Translations under genes and position numbers: made by a program
Notes under the pieces: model-generated
Database searches by the model: none
What the model was told of the DNA's origin: nothing
Seen by the model: the letters and a program-made list of their open reading frames with translations, nothing else
Shown here: one piece after another, positions 18,625-27,201 of the stretch
How positions within the stretch are numbered: the stretch's first letter is position 1
Layout of the letters: each line of letters begins with the position of its first letter
NCBI RefSeq assembly: GCF_014287475.1
Contig: NZ_JACOPF010000001.1
Coordinates: forward strand, 1,054,001-1,118,000
Direction of reading: 5' to 3'
Source: Mediterraneibacter hominis
GTDB lineage: Bacteria; Bacillota; Clostridia; Lachnospirales; Lachnospiraceae
DNA: 64,000 nt

Positions 18625-20202
18625 TCAGGTAAGCTGCTCCATCGAACCAAATCGAAGCGAAGCCAGAAGACCAACCGCTACAGTTACCATAATACTATAA
18701 ATCAGTAAAATTGGAAATATCAGATTCATATTTACAAAAATTCCTATAAGCACTGCCACTATTGCTCCCATCCCCAGCACTGTCATCTGGATACATGCCC
18801 GCACCAGATTCTGTCCTGTTTTCCCCAAAACATCTCCAACCAGACACTGGGCGATTACTTTCGTGTACATCCGGTTTGCCTGCAGTGCAGTATAAATCAG
18901 AATACACAAAATCACATACACGGGCTGTATTTTCCAGAAAAATCCCATTGGAATACATAGAAGGCTGCCATCCACAAGCGCTTTTATATGTTCTATCAAT
19001 GTAGAATACCACAGCTTTTTAAACGCACTGTCCGGTATCATAAATAAATATGGAGTTTTCAGCTCATTCTCCCATTTTCCAAGATACCCCGTCATCACAA
19101 GGGAAATATAGGCCGCCATCCCAAGCAGGAACATCTGAGGATATCCGGACTCTATCGCATTTTTTCTCATTGCATATGCAAAAAACACTCCGAAAAACAG
19201 GCAGAATACACTTATCTTGGAAAAAATAAAGTATTTCTCTTTCTTATATTCGAGAAGCTGCCTGTAAAATATTGCTTTTGCGCCAGATGCCTGTATTGTT
19301 TCTGAAATTTTCCGGAATTTCTTTTTCTTTTTTTCAATTCCCATGACCATTTCGCCGTTCTTCTTTCTTTTCTTCATATCGGCATAGTCATCTGCAAATT
19401 TAGCTGCGTCCTCATAGTATCCTCCGCCGCAGTCCATTTTCACTGCAAGCCCTGCCATAAAGAATACTGTAAGCATATATAAAATAGAGCAAACAATATT
19501 CAGCATGTCTGGCCCTAACAAAATCAGACGATAAACAGCAATACTCCACCCTACAACCGGAAAAATCTGTAACCCTTTCCAATCTATGAATCCGCGGGCA
19601 GATTCCATGGAAATTCCTTCTTTTCTGAAATACAGGACAATCACTATGGTAATTGCTATAAGAAGTATTTTTATTCCCCTACAGATTCCCTTCATCAGCT
19701 TTTCCGGCAGACGGTCATTTGCGTAAATTGTCACCATCACAGAGACTTCCAGAACGGTTTCCAGTACACATCCCGCCAGAAAAAACAAGCCCACCTTCCA
19801 CGGCTCTACCTGGAATACAGTCAGTCCTGCAACTGCCAATATAATCCAGACAATAACAGAAAATACATAATTCATCCAGGCGCCATGTAAAAGTATGAGT
19901 TTCGGGTTAATTGGCGCAGTAAAGACGAAATGTGTATGTGCAGGACGGAAAATAACTCCTTTTCTTGAAGAATACATCATAAAATTACTCAAGGTAATAT
20001 AAATCGCCCACAGCGTCATAATGATAACCAGCCCGCTGCTGGAATTAAACCGGACTCCCACAGCTAATCCTGCCAGCATGGCAAATAGAAAAATGCCATA
20101 TGCCACTCCAAAGATAAGCGCGATCAGTGTAACCGGCTTTTTCACTGCTTTCTTTATGCTGTTCACAAAGCTTCGTTTCGTCAGATACATCAATGCTTTC
20201 AT
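18625..20202 (-). CDS. ABC exporter permease subunit
   Basis: A 525-residue membrane protein with multiple hydrophobic blocks at both ends and a charged cytoplasmic stretch (about 255-300). It resembles the putative ABC-exporter permease family found with single-domain ATPases in Firmicutes. Its start overlaps the upstream ATPase stop by four bases (ATGA), showing translational coupling. The transported compound is unknown; YtrA-type systems of this layout often respond to cell-wall stress. Confidence 0.82.
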   Translation of the reverse strand: MKALMYLTKRSFVNSIKKAVKKPVTLIALIFGVAYGIFLFAMLAGLAVGVRFNSSSGLVIIMTLWAIYITLSNFMMYSSRKGVIFRPAHTHFVFTAPINPKLILLHGAWMNYVFSVIVWIILAVAGLTVFQVEPWKVGLFFLAGCVLETVLEVSVMVTIYANDRLPEKLMKGICRGIKILLIAITIVIVLYFRKEGISMESARGFIDWKGLQIFPVVGWSIAVYRLILLGPDMLNIVCSILYMLTVFFMAGLAVKMDCGGGYYEDAAKFADDYADMKKRKKNGEMVMGIEKKKKKFRKISETIQASGAKAIFYRQLLEYKKEKYFIFSKISVFCLFFGVFFAYAMRKNAIESGYPQMFLLGMAAYISLVMTGYLGKWENELKTPYLFMIPDSAFKKLWYSTLIEHIKALVDGSLLCIPMGFFWKIQPVYVILCILIYTALQANRMYTKVIAQCLVGDVLGKTGQNLVRACIQMTVLGMGAIVAVLIGIFVNMNLIFPILLIYSIMVTVAVGLLASLRFGSMEQLT

Positions 20203-20897
20203 TCTTTTTCACCACCTGTCAGTTCAAAGAACAGATCATCCAAATCTTTATTTCCTACATCCTCTTTCCGGTAAGCCCCTATTATATGGCTCTTTTCCAT
20301 TACAAACATGATATCCCATATATCTTCTACCATTTCCAGCATATGTGTGCTGATTAAAACAGTTACATTCTGTTCTTTTAGTTCCAAAATCACTTCTTTT
20401 AATTCTTTAATCGCTTTTGGATCCAGCCCTACCATTGGCTCATCCAGCAGTATCACTTTAGGATGCACACAAAGCGCACAGCAGATGCTTACTTTCTGCA
20501 TCATTCCTTTAGACAATTCATTGCCCAGCTTTTCCTGCTTATCGTCCAGTTCAAAACGTTTCAAAAGTTCTTCTACTTCCCCGTCTGTTATCGTGCTGTC
20601 ATATGCCCTGCGCATATATTCGATATGTTCTCTGACTGTCAGCGCATCAAACATTGCCGGAATTTCCGGTACATAGGCGAATTGTTTTTTTGCCTCCAAT
20701 GTTTTTGCGGGATTTCCCTGTATTTTAATCATTCCCTGATACCTAAGGAGTCCCGCTATAGATTTGATAATTGTAGATTTTCCTGCTCCATTTGGTCCAA
20801 GAAGAATTCCGATCTTTCCATCCGGCACCGATAAATTCACCTGATCTACTGCCAGATGCTTTCCATATTTTTTACTCAATCCCTGTATTTCCAGCAT
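20199..20897 (-). CDS. ABC transporter ATP-binding protein
   Basis: A 232-residue ATPase with Walker A GPNGAGKST (about 34-42), signature segment LSKGMMQKV in place of LSGGQ-type (about 129-137), and Walker B VILLDEPMVGLD. The altered signature is common in the CcmA/YtrB-like exporter group. It is first in a two-gene operon with its permease and is preceded by a palindromic operator overlapping the promoter. Confidence 0.93.
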   Translation of the reverse strand: MLEIQGLSKKYGKHLAVDQVNLSVPDGKIGILLGPNGAGKSTIIKSIAGLLRYQGMIKIQGNPAKTLEAKKQFAYVPEIPAMFDALTVREHIEYMRRAYDSTITDGEVEELLKRFELDDKQEKLGNELSKGMMQKVSICCALCVHPKVILLDEPMVGLDPKAIKELKEVILELKEQNVTVLISTHMLEMVEDIWDIMFVMEKSHIIGAYRKEDVGNKDLDDLFFELTGGEKE

Positions 20898-20933
20898 AAT
20901 ACCCTCCTACATAAAAGCAATAAAAAGTCCCGT

Positions 20934-20986
20934 TTATTGTATTATTAATTTAATACAATAATACGTGACTTTTCTTTTTTTGTCAA
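20934..20986 (-). promoter_or_regulatory. ABC exporter promoter with long palindromic operator
   Basis: Minus-strand TTGACA (20981-20986), 17-bp spacer and TATTAT (20958-20963). The palindrome with 11-bp arms TTATTGTATTA and TAATACAATAA separated by six bases (20934-20961) overlaps the -10 box. The TTGTATTA-N6-TAATACAA core resembles GntR/YtrA-family sites, but no gntR gene is adjacent. Confidence 0.72.
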
Positions 20987-21009
20987 TCTTTTTCTCTTTT
21001 AGGTCAGAA

Positions 21010-21180
21010 AATTTGTAACCGTTCAGCCCGCGCCATTCGTAAAACCGCACTGCGTACTTATCGTGGCTGCCGCCACCGTTTTACTCATCGACGGGCGCTT
21101 AAGCTCATACAGATGTACGCTCGCAAAAACATGCAGGCATGTTTTATGCTTCCCGCACACTGTATGGCTGAACTTTTACG
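21010..21180. repeat. Hairpin-rich non-coding stretch, probable dispersed repeat
   Basis: Several nested inverted repeats: GTTCAGCC (near 21020) with GGCTGAAC (near 21166), GTGGCTGCCGCCAC (near 21063) and AAAACATGCAGGCATGTTTT (21126-21145). It lies directly after the MBL hydrolase stop. No coding content is seen. Confidence 0.4.
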
Positions 21181-21186
21181 AAGATT

Positions 21187-21987
21187 TTATAGTTCAAATA
21201 CTTCTCCATCCTCTGGAACATACAGGCTGCCACTGTAAAATTCTTTTCCTTCTTCACAATATAATTTTTTGCGTTCTGCTATGTGCGTGTCTTCTGTATG
21301 ATAGAGAATTAAATTCGGAATTTCAAGCTTTTCTGCGAGCTGACATGCTTCTCTCACTGTACTGTGGTGTTTTTCATACGGATGAAATTTGTCCGCCTCT
21401 TTATACAGGCAGAATGCCTCATGCATCAGCCAGTCGCTCCCTTTTACATATACTTCTTCGCATACATTATACGGCTCATCTCCACAACAGGAAAGCTTTT
21501 TCTTATCTGGAAGAATCATAGAAAACCCAAACTGTTTTGCCTTTGTTGATCCAATATCAAAAAATGTCACCGGACATCCAAGAATTCCCCTTGTCTCACC
21601 ACTTTTAACAGGAGTCAGACAGATTCTTTCACCGATATGCTTCGCCACTTTTTTTTCGATAGTCAGACTGGTTATCGTTTTAATAACCGTAACAAGCTCA
21701 TTATGACAGTATATATGGAGTACCCCCTCATATTTTCCCTGATTTATTTTTTGTCCAATCATACGCACCAGCCAGATGAGTCCGAGCAGGTGATCGATAT
21801 GCTCATGGGTAATAAAAATATCGTGTATTTCCTCCAAAGCAATTTCTTTCTCCTTTAAGATTTTTAGTATCTGGTTGCCTCCTCCTGCATCTACCAAAAA
21901 ATGCTTTTTATTATCGGAAATTACAAAGCAAGTATTGTAACATTCTGTAACCAGCGCATTGCCTGTCCCTAAAATTGTCAGTTTCAT
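21187..21987 (-). CDS. Metallo-beta-lactamase-fold hydrolase (RNase Z-like)
   Basis: A 266-residue MBL-fold protein with metal motif THEHIDHLLG (about residues 60-69) and later ligands in WLMHEAF, HSTVREA and YHTED. The order resembles RNase Z/ElaC proteins, which mature tRNA 3' ends, but several paralogues with other phosphodiesterase roles exist, so a precise function is not claimed. It overlaps the upstream GarR-like gene stop by four bases. Confidence 0.75.
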   Translation of the reverse strand: MKLTILGTGNALVTECYNTCFVISDNKKHFLVDAGGGNQILKILKEKEIALEEIHDIFITHEHIDHLLGLIWLVRMIGQKINQGKYEGVLHIYCHNELVTVIKTITSLTIEKKVAKHIGERICLTPVKSGETRGILGCPVTFFDIGSTKAKQFGFSMILPDKKKLSCCGDEPYNVCEEVYVKGSDWLMHEAFCLYKEADKFHPYEKHHSTVREACQLAEKLEIPNLILYHTEDTHIAERKKLYCEEGKEFYSGSLYVPEDGEVFEL

Positions 21988-22862
21988 CCCTGTATACTTC
22001 CTTCCTCATAATACTTAATTAGTGCCTGTGTTCCCATTTCCCCAAACCCTTCTGCTTCGAGTTCTTCGTAATTGGCAAGAGTCTGACTTAAAACACCCAG
22101 ATCCAATCCGCTCATATTCGCCTCAATCAATGCCAGCTTCATATCTTTTACAAAGTGTTTCATAAAAAATCCCGGCTCAAAATCTCCCGACACAATCTTT
22201 TGGCCCAGAGTATTAAGCTGTGCGCTTCCTGCCGCCCCAGTTGATACAGACTCCAATACGGTCTCAAGATTTAAACCTTTTGCTTTTGCAAACGACAATG
22301 CTTCGCAGACGCCTGAAAGTGTACCCGCAATCATAATCTGATTCACCAGTTTACAATACTGTCCGCATCCAGCCTCTCCCTGGTAATTAATATTCGTTCC
22401 CATCGCCTGAAAAAGCGGCAGACATTTTTCAAAAACTTCTTTTTCTCCGCCTACAAGAATAGAGAGGGTTCCTGCTTTTGCCCCGGCGTCTCCGCCCGTC
22501 ACCGGTGCATCCAAAACAAAAAGAGACTTCTTTTTGCCTTCCGCATATATTTTCTTTGCAATCTGAGGACTCGTCGTAGTCATATCAATCAGCACAGTCC
22601 CTGACTTCACACTGTCCATAATATTTCCTTTATCAAAGTATACTTCTTCTACATCTTTCGGGAAACCTACCATCGTAATTACTGTATCTACTGTTGATAC
22701 ACATTCCTTTATACTACTGTGAAATCTGGCTCCCTCTTGTATTACATCTTCTACTTTTTCTTTTTTTCTGGCATAAATATGGAGTTCATAGCCTGCCTTC
22801 ATCAGATTGCGCACCATAGATTTCCCCATAATACCAACACCGATAAATCCGATTCTCTTCAC
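21984..22862 (-). CDS. garR: 2-hydroxy-3-oxopropionate reductase / beta-hydroxyacid dehydrogenase
   Basis: A 292-residue NAD(P)-dependent beta-hydroxyacid dehydrogenase. It has the dinucleotide fingerprint IGFIGVGIMGKSMVRNL at the N-terminus, the substrate-loop DAPVTGGDAGAKAGTLSILVGG (about 115-136) and the catalytic Lys in CKLVNQIM. Tartronate semialdehyde reduction to glycerate fits with the divergent glycerate kinase gene. 3-hydroxyisobutyrate dehydrogenase activity is the alternative. The start is GTG at 22862 with GGAGGG upstream. Confidence 0.8.
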   Translation of the reverse strand: MKRIGFIGVGIMGKSMVRNLMKAGYELHIYARKKEKVEDVIQEGARFHSSIKECVSTVDTVITMVGFPKDVEEVYFDKGNIMDSVKSGTVLIDMTTTSPQIAKKIYAEGKKKSLFVLDAPVTGGDAGAKAGTLSILVGGEKEVFEKCLPLFQAMGTNINYQGEAGCGQYCKLVNQIMIAGTLSGVCEALSFAKAKGLNLETVLESVSTGAAGSAQLNTLGQKIVSGDFEPGFFMKHFVKDMKLALIEANMSGLDLGVLSQTLANYEELEAEGFGEMGTQALIKYYEEGSIQG

Positions 22863-23029
22863 TTATAGTCCCTCCTGTCATTTCTTTCTTTTCCTACCTT
22901 ATCATACTTTTTTCAACCTGTGAACTTTCTTTCATTTTTTGTTACTTATTACATTTTTTTCAGAAATATTTCTACTTTTTTATTATCTATAACATATAAA
23001 TTCTTTTCTTTTCTGTTATACTTAACCTA

Positions 23030-23213
23030 GCGTCGGTGTACAAAGGGCAATACGGTCGATGAAGGACAAAATTACGCGATTTGAGGCGTGTTGCCCCTTG
23101 TACACTGACACTAGTATCTCCCATAAGATACTGCCAAAATAACTGCCAGATTTTCCTCGCGGCAGCTACAGCCTCATATACAAATATACACAGTTGAACG
23201 GCTGCTTCGCGAG
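23030..23213. repeat. Two stacked inverted repeats between garR and glxK
   Basis: The first pairs 23030-23050 (core GTGTACAAAGGGCAA) with 23091-23111 (core TTGCCCCTTGTACAC) with few mismatches. The second pairs CTCGCG near 23156 with CGCGAG near 23208, plus an adjacent GCAGC/GCTGC pair. Together they occupy most of the 378-bp divergent gap. They look like dispersed repeat modules, and may also act as leader structure for glxK. No gene is supported in this gap. Confidence 0.55.
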
Positions 23214-23240
23214 AATAAAAAAACAGGAGGTTATACTTAT

Positions 23241-24368
23241 ATGAAAGTTGTCCTTGCAATTGATTCTCTAAAAGGCAGCCTTTCCTCTATACAGGCTGGA
23301 AATGCTGTAAAAGAGGGGATTCTCAAAATTCACCCTCATGCAGACGTCATCCTAAAGCCTCTCGCAGACGGAGGCGAGGGTACAACAGACGCACTCATTG
23401 AAGGACTGGGTGCAAAGAAAATAAATATCACTGTAACAGGGCCTTTGGGTTCTCCTGTCCATGCATATTACGGACTGCTGCCTGACACCAATACTGCTGT
23501 AATGGAGATGGCGTCCGCCGCTGGAATCACGCTTCTTACAGAATCTGAAAAAGATCCTCTTCGCGCGACTACTTACGGAGTCGGCGAAATGATCAAAGAC
23601 GCTGTACAAAAAGGATGTCGTGATTTCATTATTGGAATCGGAGGCAGCGCCACCAACGATGGCGGCATTGGTATGCTCAAAGCTTTGGGATTCTCTTTTT
23701 TAGATAAAAATGGAAAAGAAACACTGGAGGGGGCGCAGGCATTAGATACAGTTTCTTCGATTGATATTTCAAACAAATTACCGGAATTATCTGACTGTCG
23801 TTTCCGCATTGCCTGTGATGTAACCAATCCTCTTTGCGGTGAAAATGGGGCCACTTATATTTATGGTCCTCAAAAAGGAGTTACCGACGAGTTAAAGCCT
23901 GTTTTAGATTCTGCCATGAACCACTATGCACAGGTTGTAAATCAGACATTCGAAAAGGACTTTTCCTGTTATGCCGGTGCAGGAGCTGCCGGCGGGCTTG
24001 GATTCGCCTTCTTAAACTTTTTGAATACCAAGCTCATACCTGGAGTAGAATTGATTTTAGACGCCGTACATCTGGAAGAAGATGTAAAAGATGCGGACAT
24101 TGTCGTTACCGGAGAAGGCCGGATGGATTCCCAGACTGCCATGGGCAAGGCGCCGGTTGGAGTTGCCCGCCTTGCTAAAAAATATGGGATAAAAGTGATT
24201 GCGTTTGCCGGAAGCGTGACCCTAGACGCTTCCGCCTGCAATCAAGCTGGAATCGACGCTTTCTTTCCTATAGTCCGGGGGGTTACAACATTAGAAGCTG
24301 CCATGAACCCTGAAAATGCATATGCCAATATGAAAGCGACTGCTGAACAAGTATTCCGGCTGTTATAA
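23241..24368 (+). CDS. glxK: Glycerate kinase
   Basis: A 375-residue glycerate kinase of the GlxK/GarK family, phosphorylating D-glycerate with ATP to 2- or 3-phosphoglycerate. The start MKVVLAIDSLKGSLSSIQAG, the loop PLADGGEGTTDAL (about 41-53), IGGSATNDGGIGML (about 133-146) and GEGRMDSQTAMGK (about 292-304) are all family hallmarks. AGGAGG ends ten bases before the ATG. With the divergent GarR-like gene it completes the tartronate semialdehyde to glycolysis route. Confidence 0.96.
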   Translation: MKVVLAIDSLKGSLSSIQAGNAVKEGILKIHPHADVILKPLADGGEGTTDALIEGLGAKKINITVTGPLGSPVHAYYGLLPDTNTAVMEMASAAGITLLTESEKDPLRATTYGVGEMIKDAVQKGCRDFIIGIGGSATNDGGIGMLKALGFSFLDKNGKETLEGAQALDTVSSIDISNKLPELSDCRFRIACDVTNPLCGENGATYIYGPQKGVTDELKPVLDSAMNHYAQVVNQTFEKDFSCYAGAGAAGGLGFAFLNFLNTKLIPGVELILDAVHLEEDVKDADIVVTGEGRMDSQTAMGKAPVGVARLAKKYGIKVIAFAGSVTLDASACNQAGIDAFFPIVRGVTTLEAAMNPENAYANMKATAEQVFRLL

Positions 24369-24378
24369 ACATTCGTAA

Positions 24379-24425
24379 ACACAAGAGCTCTCTATGTTTT
24401 CTTAGTCATAGAAGGCTCTTTGTGT
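24379..24425. terminator. Terminator between glxK and the convergent hexapeptide-repeat gene
   Basis: Arms 24379-24396 and 24407-24425 (core AGAGCTCTCTATG / CATAGAAGGCTCT) form a long imperfect stem bordered by TTTGTGT, placed between convergent genes. Confidence 0.7.
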
Positions 24426-24450
24426 ATACTTAGCGGCAGCTTTCGCTTCT

Positions 24451-25116
24451 TTATCTTTTCTCTACTATTTCTCCTTGTTTTTTATAGATACTTCCTCCCG
24501 GCACATATCCTCTTACAGAGGAAAGTGGATAAATATTGCTGTGGCTTCCCACTACAGTTCCCGGATTCAAAACACTTCCGCATCCTACTTCTACCTCATC
24601 CCCAAGCATCGCTCCAAATTTCTTCATGCCTGTTTCTATATTCTCTTCCGGGGTCTTTACAACAACCAGTTTCTTGTCTGATTTTACATTGGAGGTAATC
24701 GAACCGGCGCCCATATGTGATTTATACCCGAGAATCGAGTCTCCCACATAATTATAATGTGGTACTTGTACTTTATTAAATAAAATGACGTTTTTAAGCT
24801 CTGTAGAATTGCCTACTACAGCTCCTTCCCCTACAATCGCATTGCCGCGGATAAATGCACAATGTCTGACTTCCGCATCCTTTCCAATAATAGCAGGGCC
24901 GTTTATATAAGCTGTCGGAGCTACTTTTGCCGATTTTGCAATCCACACATTTTCTCCTCTTTTTTCATACTCTTCCTCGCTTAATTTTTCTCCAAGCTCC
25001 AGAATAAAGCTGCTGATTTTCGGCAATACCTCCCACGGATATGTGACCCCTTCAAAAATCTCCTTTGCAATGGTTTCCTCGAGTGTGTAAAGCTCTCCTA
25101 CTGTAAGTCCTTTCAT
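24451..25116 (-). CDS. Left-handed beta-helix nucleotidyl/acyltransferase-like protein
   Basis: A 221-residue protein dominated by hexapeptide repeats (about 55-200; for example AYINGPAIIGKDAEVRH) that form a left-handed parallel beta helix. It resembles the C-terminal domain of GlmU/UDP-sugar pyrophosphorylases without the nucleotidyltransferase domain. Acetyl- or acyl-transfer to a sugar is possible, but no acceptor can be named. Its start overlaps the upstream topB stop by four bases. Confidence 0.75.
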   Translation of the reverse strand: MKGLTVGELYTLEETIAKEIFEGVTYPWEVLPKISSFILELGEKLSEEEYEKRGENVWIAKSAKVAPTAYINGPAIIGKDAEVRHCAFIRGNAIVGEGAVVGNSTELKNVILFNKVQVPHYNYVGDSILGYKSHMGAGSITSNVKSDKKLVVVKTPEENIETGMKKFGAMLGDEVEVGCGSVLNPGTVVGSHSNIYPLSSVRGYVPGGSIYKKQGEIVEKR

Positions 25117-27182
25117 GTTTTGTCTCCCTTCTTTGCTTTTTTCTTTTTATAAAATACAGCCGCAGCTTCATAACAGCTGCGAAGCTGATATTGGTTATTT
25201 AAACCTTTTACGCCGTTTGTCCGGCTTACAATAAAATGATCCAGCTTCTGCATATATTCTTCTGGGGTAATGCTTCCCTCTGCCACATAATTGAGGCCCT
25301 TCTCCCAGCTCGCTGTCAGTTCCGGATTTAAAAGTGATTTAATTGAATGGTTCACTACCTCATAGACCATTTCCCCCTGTAAGGTAGGCGTAATAATCTG
25401 CGTCTTTTTATTCAAGTCCAGATAGCTGATATGAATCAACTTTTTCAAAATCTCTGCCCTGGTAGCACTTGTCCCGATTCCGCTGCTTTTAATCTGCGCC
25501 CTTAGCTCCTCATCCTCAATCAATTGCCCTGCGTTTTCCATCGCCAGGATCATAGAGCCTGAATTATATCGTTTTGGTGGAGAAGTCTCCCCTTCCTTAA
25601 TTTCCAGAGACTGAACCGGCAGAACATCTCCTTTTTTTAATTTTTTAATGACTGCCAGCATCGTGCTGTCTAAATTCTGCTCCTGCCCTTCCTGATTCTG
25701 CATACTGTCTTCTTCTGCTCTTTTTTCTGTATCTTTTTCACTTTCTTTCGCTGGTTGTCTGTCCTGCATCGGCTTTACAACTTTTAAATATCCTTCCTCC
25801 ACAAGTACCTTAAAGCTGGAAAAAAACTGCTCCCCCCGGATTTTTGTAACCACCGATACTTTCTGATATACTGCAGGCGGATAAAAAATACTCAAAAAAC
25901 GCCGTACAATACAATCATACACTTTTTTTGCCGTATAAGACAGTGCAGACAATGCTGTCAGCCCCTGTCCCGTCGGTATGATTGCATAATGATCCGTAAT
26001 CTGCTTGTCATTGACATACCTTGTTTTTGCTAAATTTTTATAGCTTCCCAACTGAAGAATGTCCTGCAGATACGGCGCAGCCATCTGATATTTTGACAGT
26101 CCGTTTAAATTTCTTGTAATCTCTTTGGCAACTGCATTGGAAAGCACCCTGGCGTCAGTTCTTGGATAAGTAACCAGTTTCTTCTCATATAGCTCCTGCA
26201 CAATTCTAAGTGTTTCATCTGGACTTAACTTAAACCTTCTGGAACAGTCATTCTGCAGTTCTGCCAGATTATAGAGAAGCGGTGCATTTTTCTTTTCCTT
26301 CTTTTTTTCTACCGATTGCACCATACAGGTTACAGGTTTTTCCTCTGACAGATATGCAATCAGCTCTTTTGCCTTTTCTTCTTTTTTAAAGCCGTTTTCT
26401 TTATATAAATCATAGGATTCAAAATAACGTGATCCTGTTACGGCACGCCATTCCCCTTCAAATATTTGTCCGGACGCATCCACAGCACTGATCACACGAT
26501 AAAACGGTGTTTTTACAAACTCCCGGATTTCACGTTCTCTGCGTACAACCATTCCCAACACACAAGTCATCACCCTGCCTACCGATACGACAGCATATTT
26601 TGTGTTCAGATAGCCTGAAATACTGTTTCCATATTTCAAAGTCAATAGCCTGGAAAAATTAATTCCCATCAAATAATCTTCTTTTGCTCTTAAATATGCC
26701 GAAGCACTTAAATTGTCATACTCTGACAAGTCCTTTGCTTCCCGTATTCCCCGCAAAATTTCTTCCTCTGTCTGTGAATCAATCCAGACACGAAGACGCT
26801 TTTTCCCCTCCACATGCGCTTCCTGTTCGACCAGTCGGTAAATATATTCTCCTTCCCGTCCAGAGTCTGTACAGACATAAATTTTTTCTACATCTTCTCG
26901 TGTCAAAATCCTTTTTACAATCTCAAATTGTTTTGCTACATTTTGAATCACTTCATATTTAAATTCTTTCGGTATAAACGGCAGAGTCTGCAAACTCCAC
27001 CGTTTCAATACAGGGTCATATTCCTCTGGATAGCTCATTGTCACCAGATGTCCGACACACCATGTCACAATTACTTCCTCCGCTTCCAGATACCCGTCTT
27101 TTCTCTTTGTATTTAACTTCAATGCTTTTGCAAATTCCTGTGCCACACTGGGCTTTTCCGCTATATATACTGATTTTCCCAT
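25113..27182 (-). CDS. topB: DNA topoisomerase III
   Basis: A type IA topoisomerase (689 residues) that relaxes and decatenates DNA through a 5'-phosphotyrosine intermediate. It starts with the toprim domain (MGKSVYIAEKPSVAQEFA; CTDSGREGEYIYR near residue 105) and contains the active-site Tyr in KLVTYPRTDARVLS. A Lys/Glu/Gln-rich insertion appears near residues 470-505. The ATG at 27182 has AAGGA upstream and matches orthologue starts. An in-frame ATG at 27200, lacking a spaced ribosome site, is the alternative. Confidence 0.93.
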   Translation of the reverse strand: MGKSVYIAEKPSVAQEFAKALKLNTKRKDGYLEAEEVIVTWCVGHLVTMSYPEEYDPVLKRWSLQTLPFIPKEFKYEVIQNVAKQFEIVKRILTREDVEKIYVCTDSGREGEYIYRLVEQEAHVEGKKRLRVWIDSQTEEEILRGIREAKDLSEYDNLSASAYLRAKEDYLMGINFSRLLTLKYGNSISGYLNTKYAVVSVGRVMTCVLGMVVRREREIREFVKTPFYRVISAVDASGQIFEGEWRAVTGSRYFESYDLYKENGFKKEEKAKELIAYLSEEKPVTCMVQSVEKKKEKKNAPLLYNLAELQNDCSRRFKLSPDETLRIVQELYEKKLVTYPRTDARVLSNAVAKEITRNLNGLSKYQMAAPYLQDILQLGSYKNLAKTRYVNDKQITDHYAIIPTGQGLTALSALSYTAKKVYDCIVRRFLSIFYPPAVYQKVSVVTKIRGEQFFSSFKVLVEEGYLKVVKPMQDRQPAKESEKDTEKRAEEDSMQNQEGQEQNLDSTMLAVIKKLKKGDVLPVQSLEIKEGETSPPKRYNSGSMILAMENAGQLIEDEELRAQIKSSGIGTSATRAEILKKLIHISYLDLNKKTQIITPTLQGEMVYEVVNHSIKSLLNPELTASWEKGLNYVAEGSITPEEYMQKLDHFIVSRTNGVKGLNNQYQLRSCYEAAAVFYKKKKAKKGDKT

Positions 27183-27201
27183 TCTTTCCTTTGCTGTCAT
27201 C

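Noticed and set aside
22987..23259. A 90-codon minus-strand frame across the garR-glxK gap
   Set aside because: It spans the two inverted repeats and the glxK start; its peptide derives from repeat sequence and has no credible start site.
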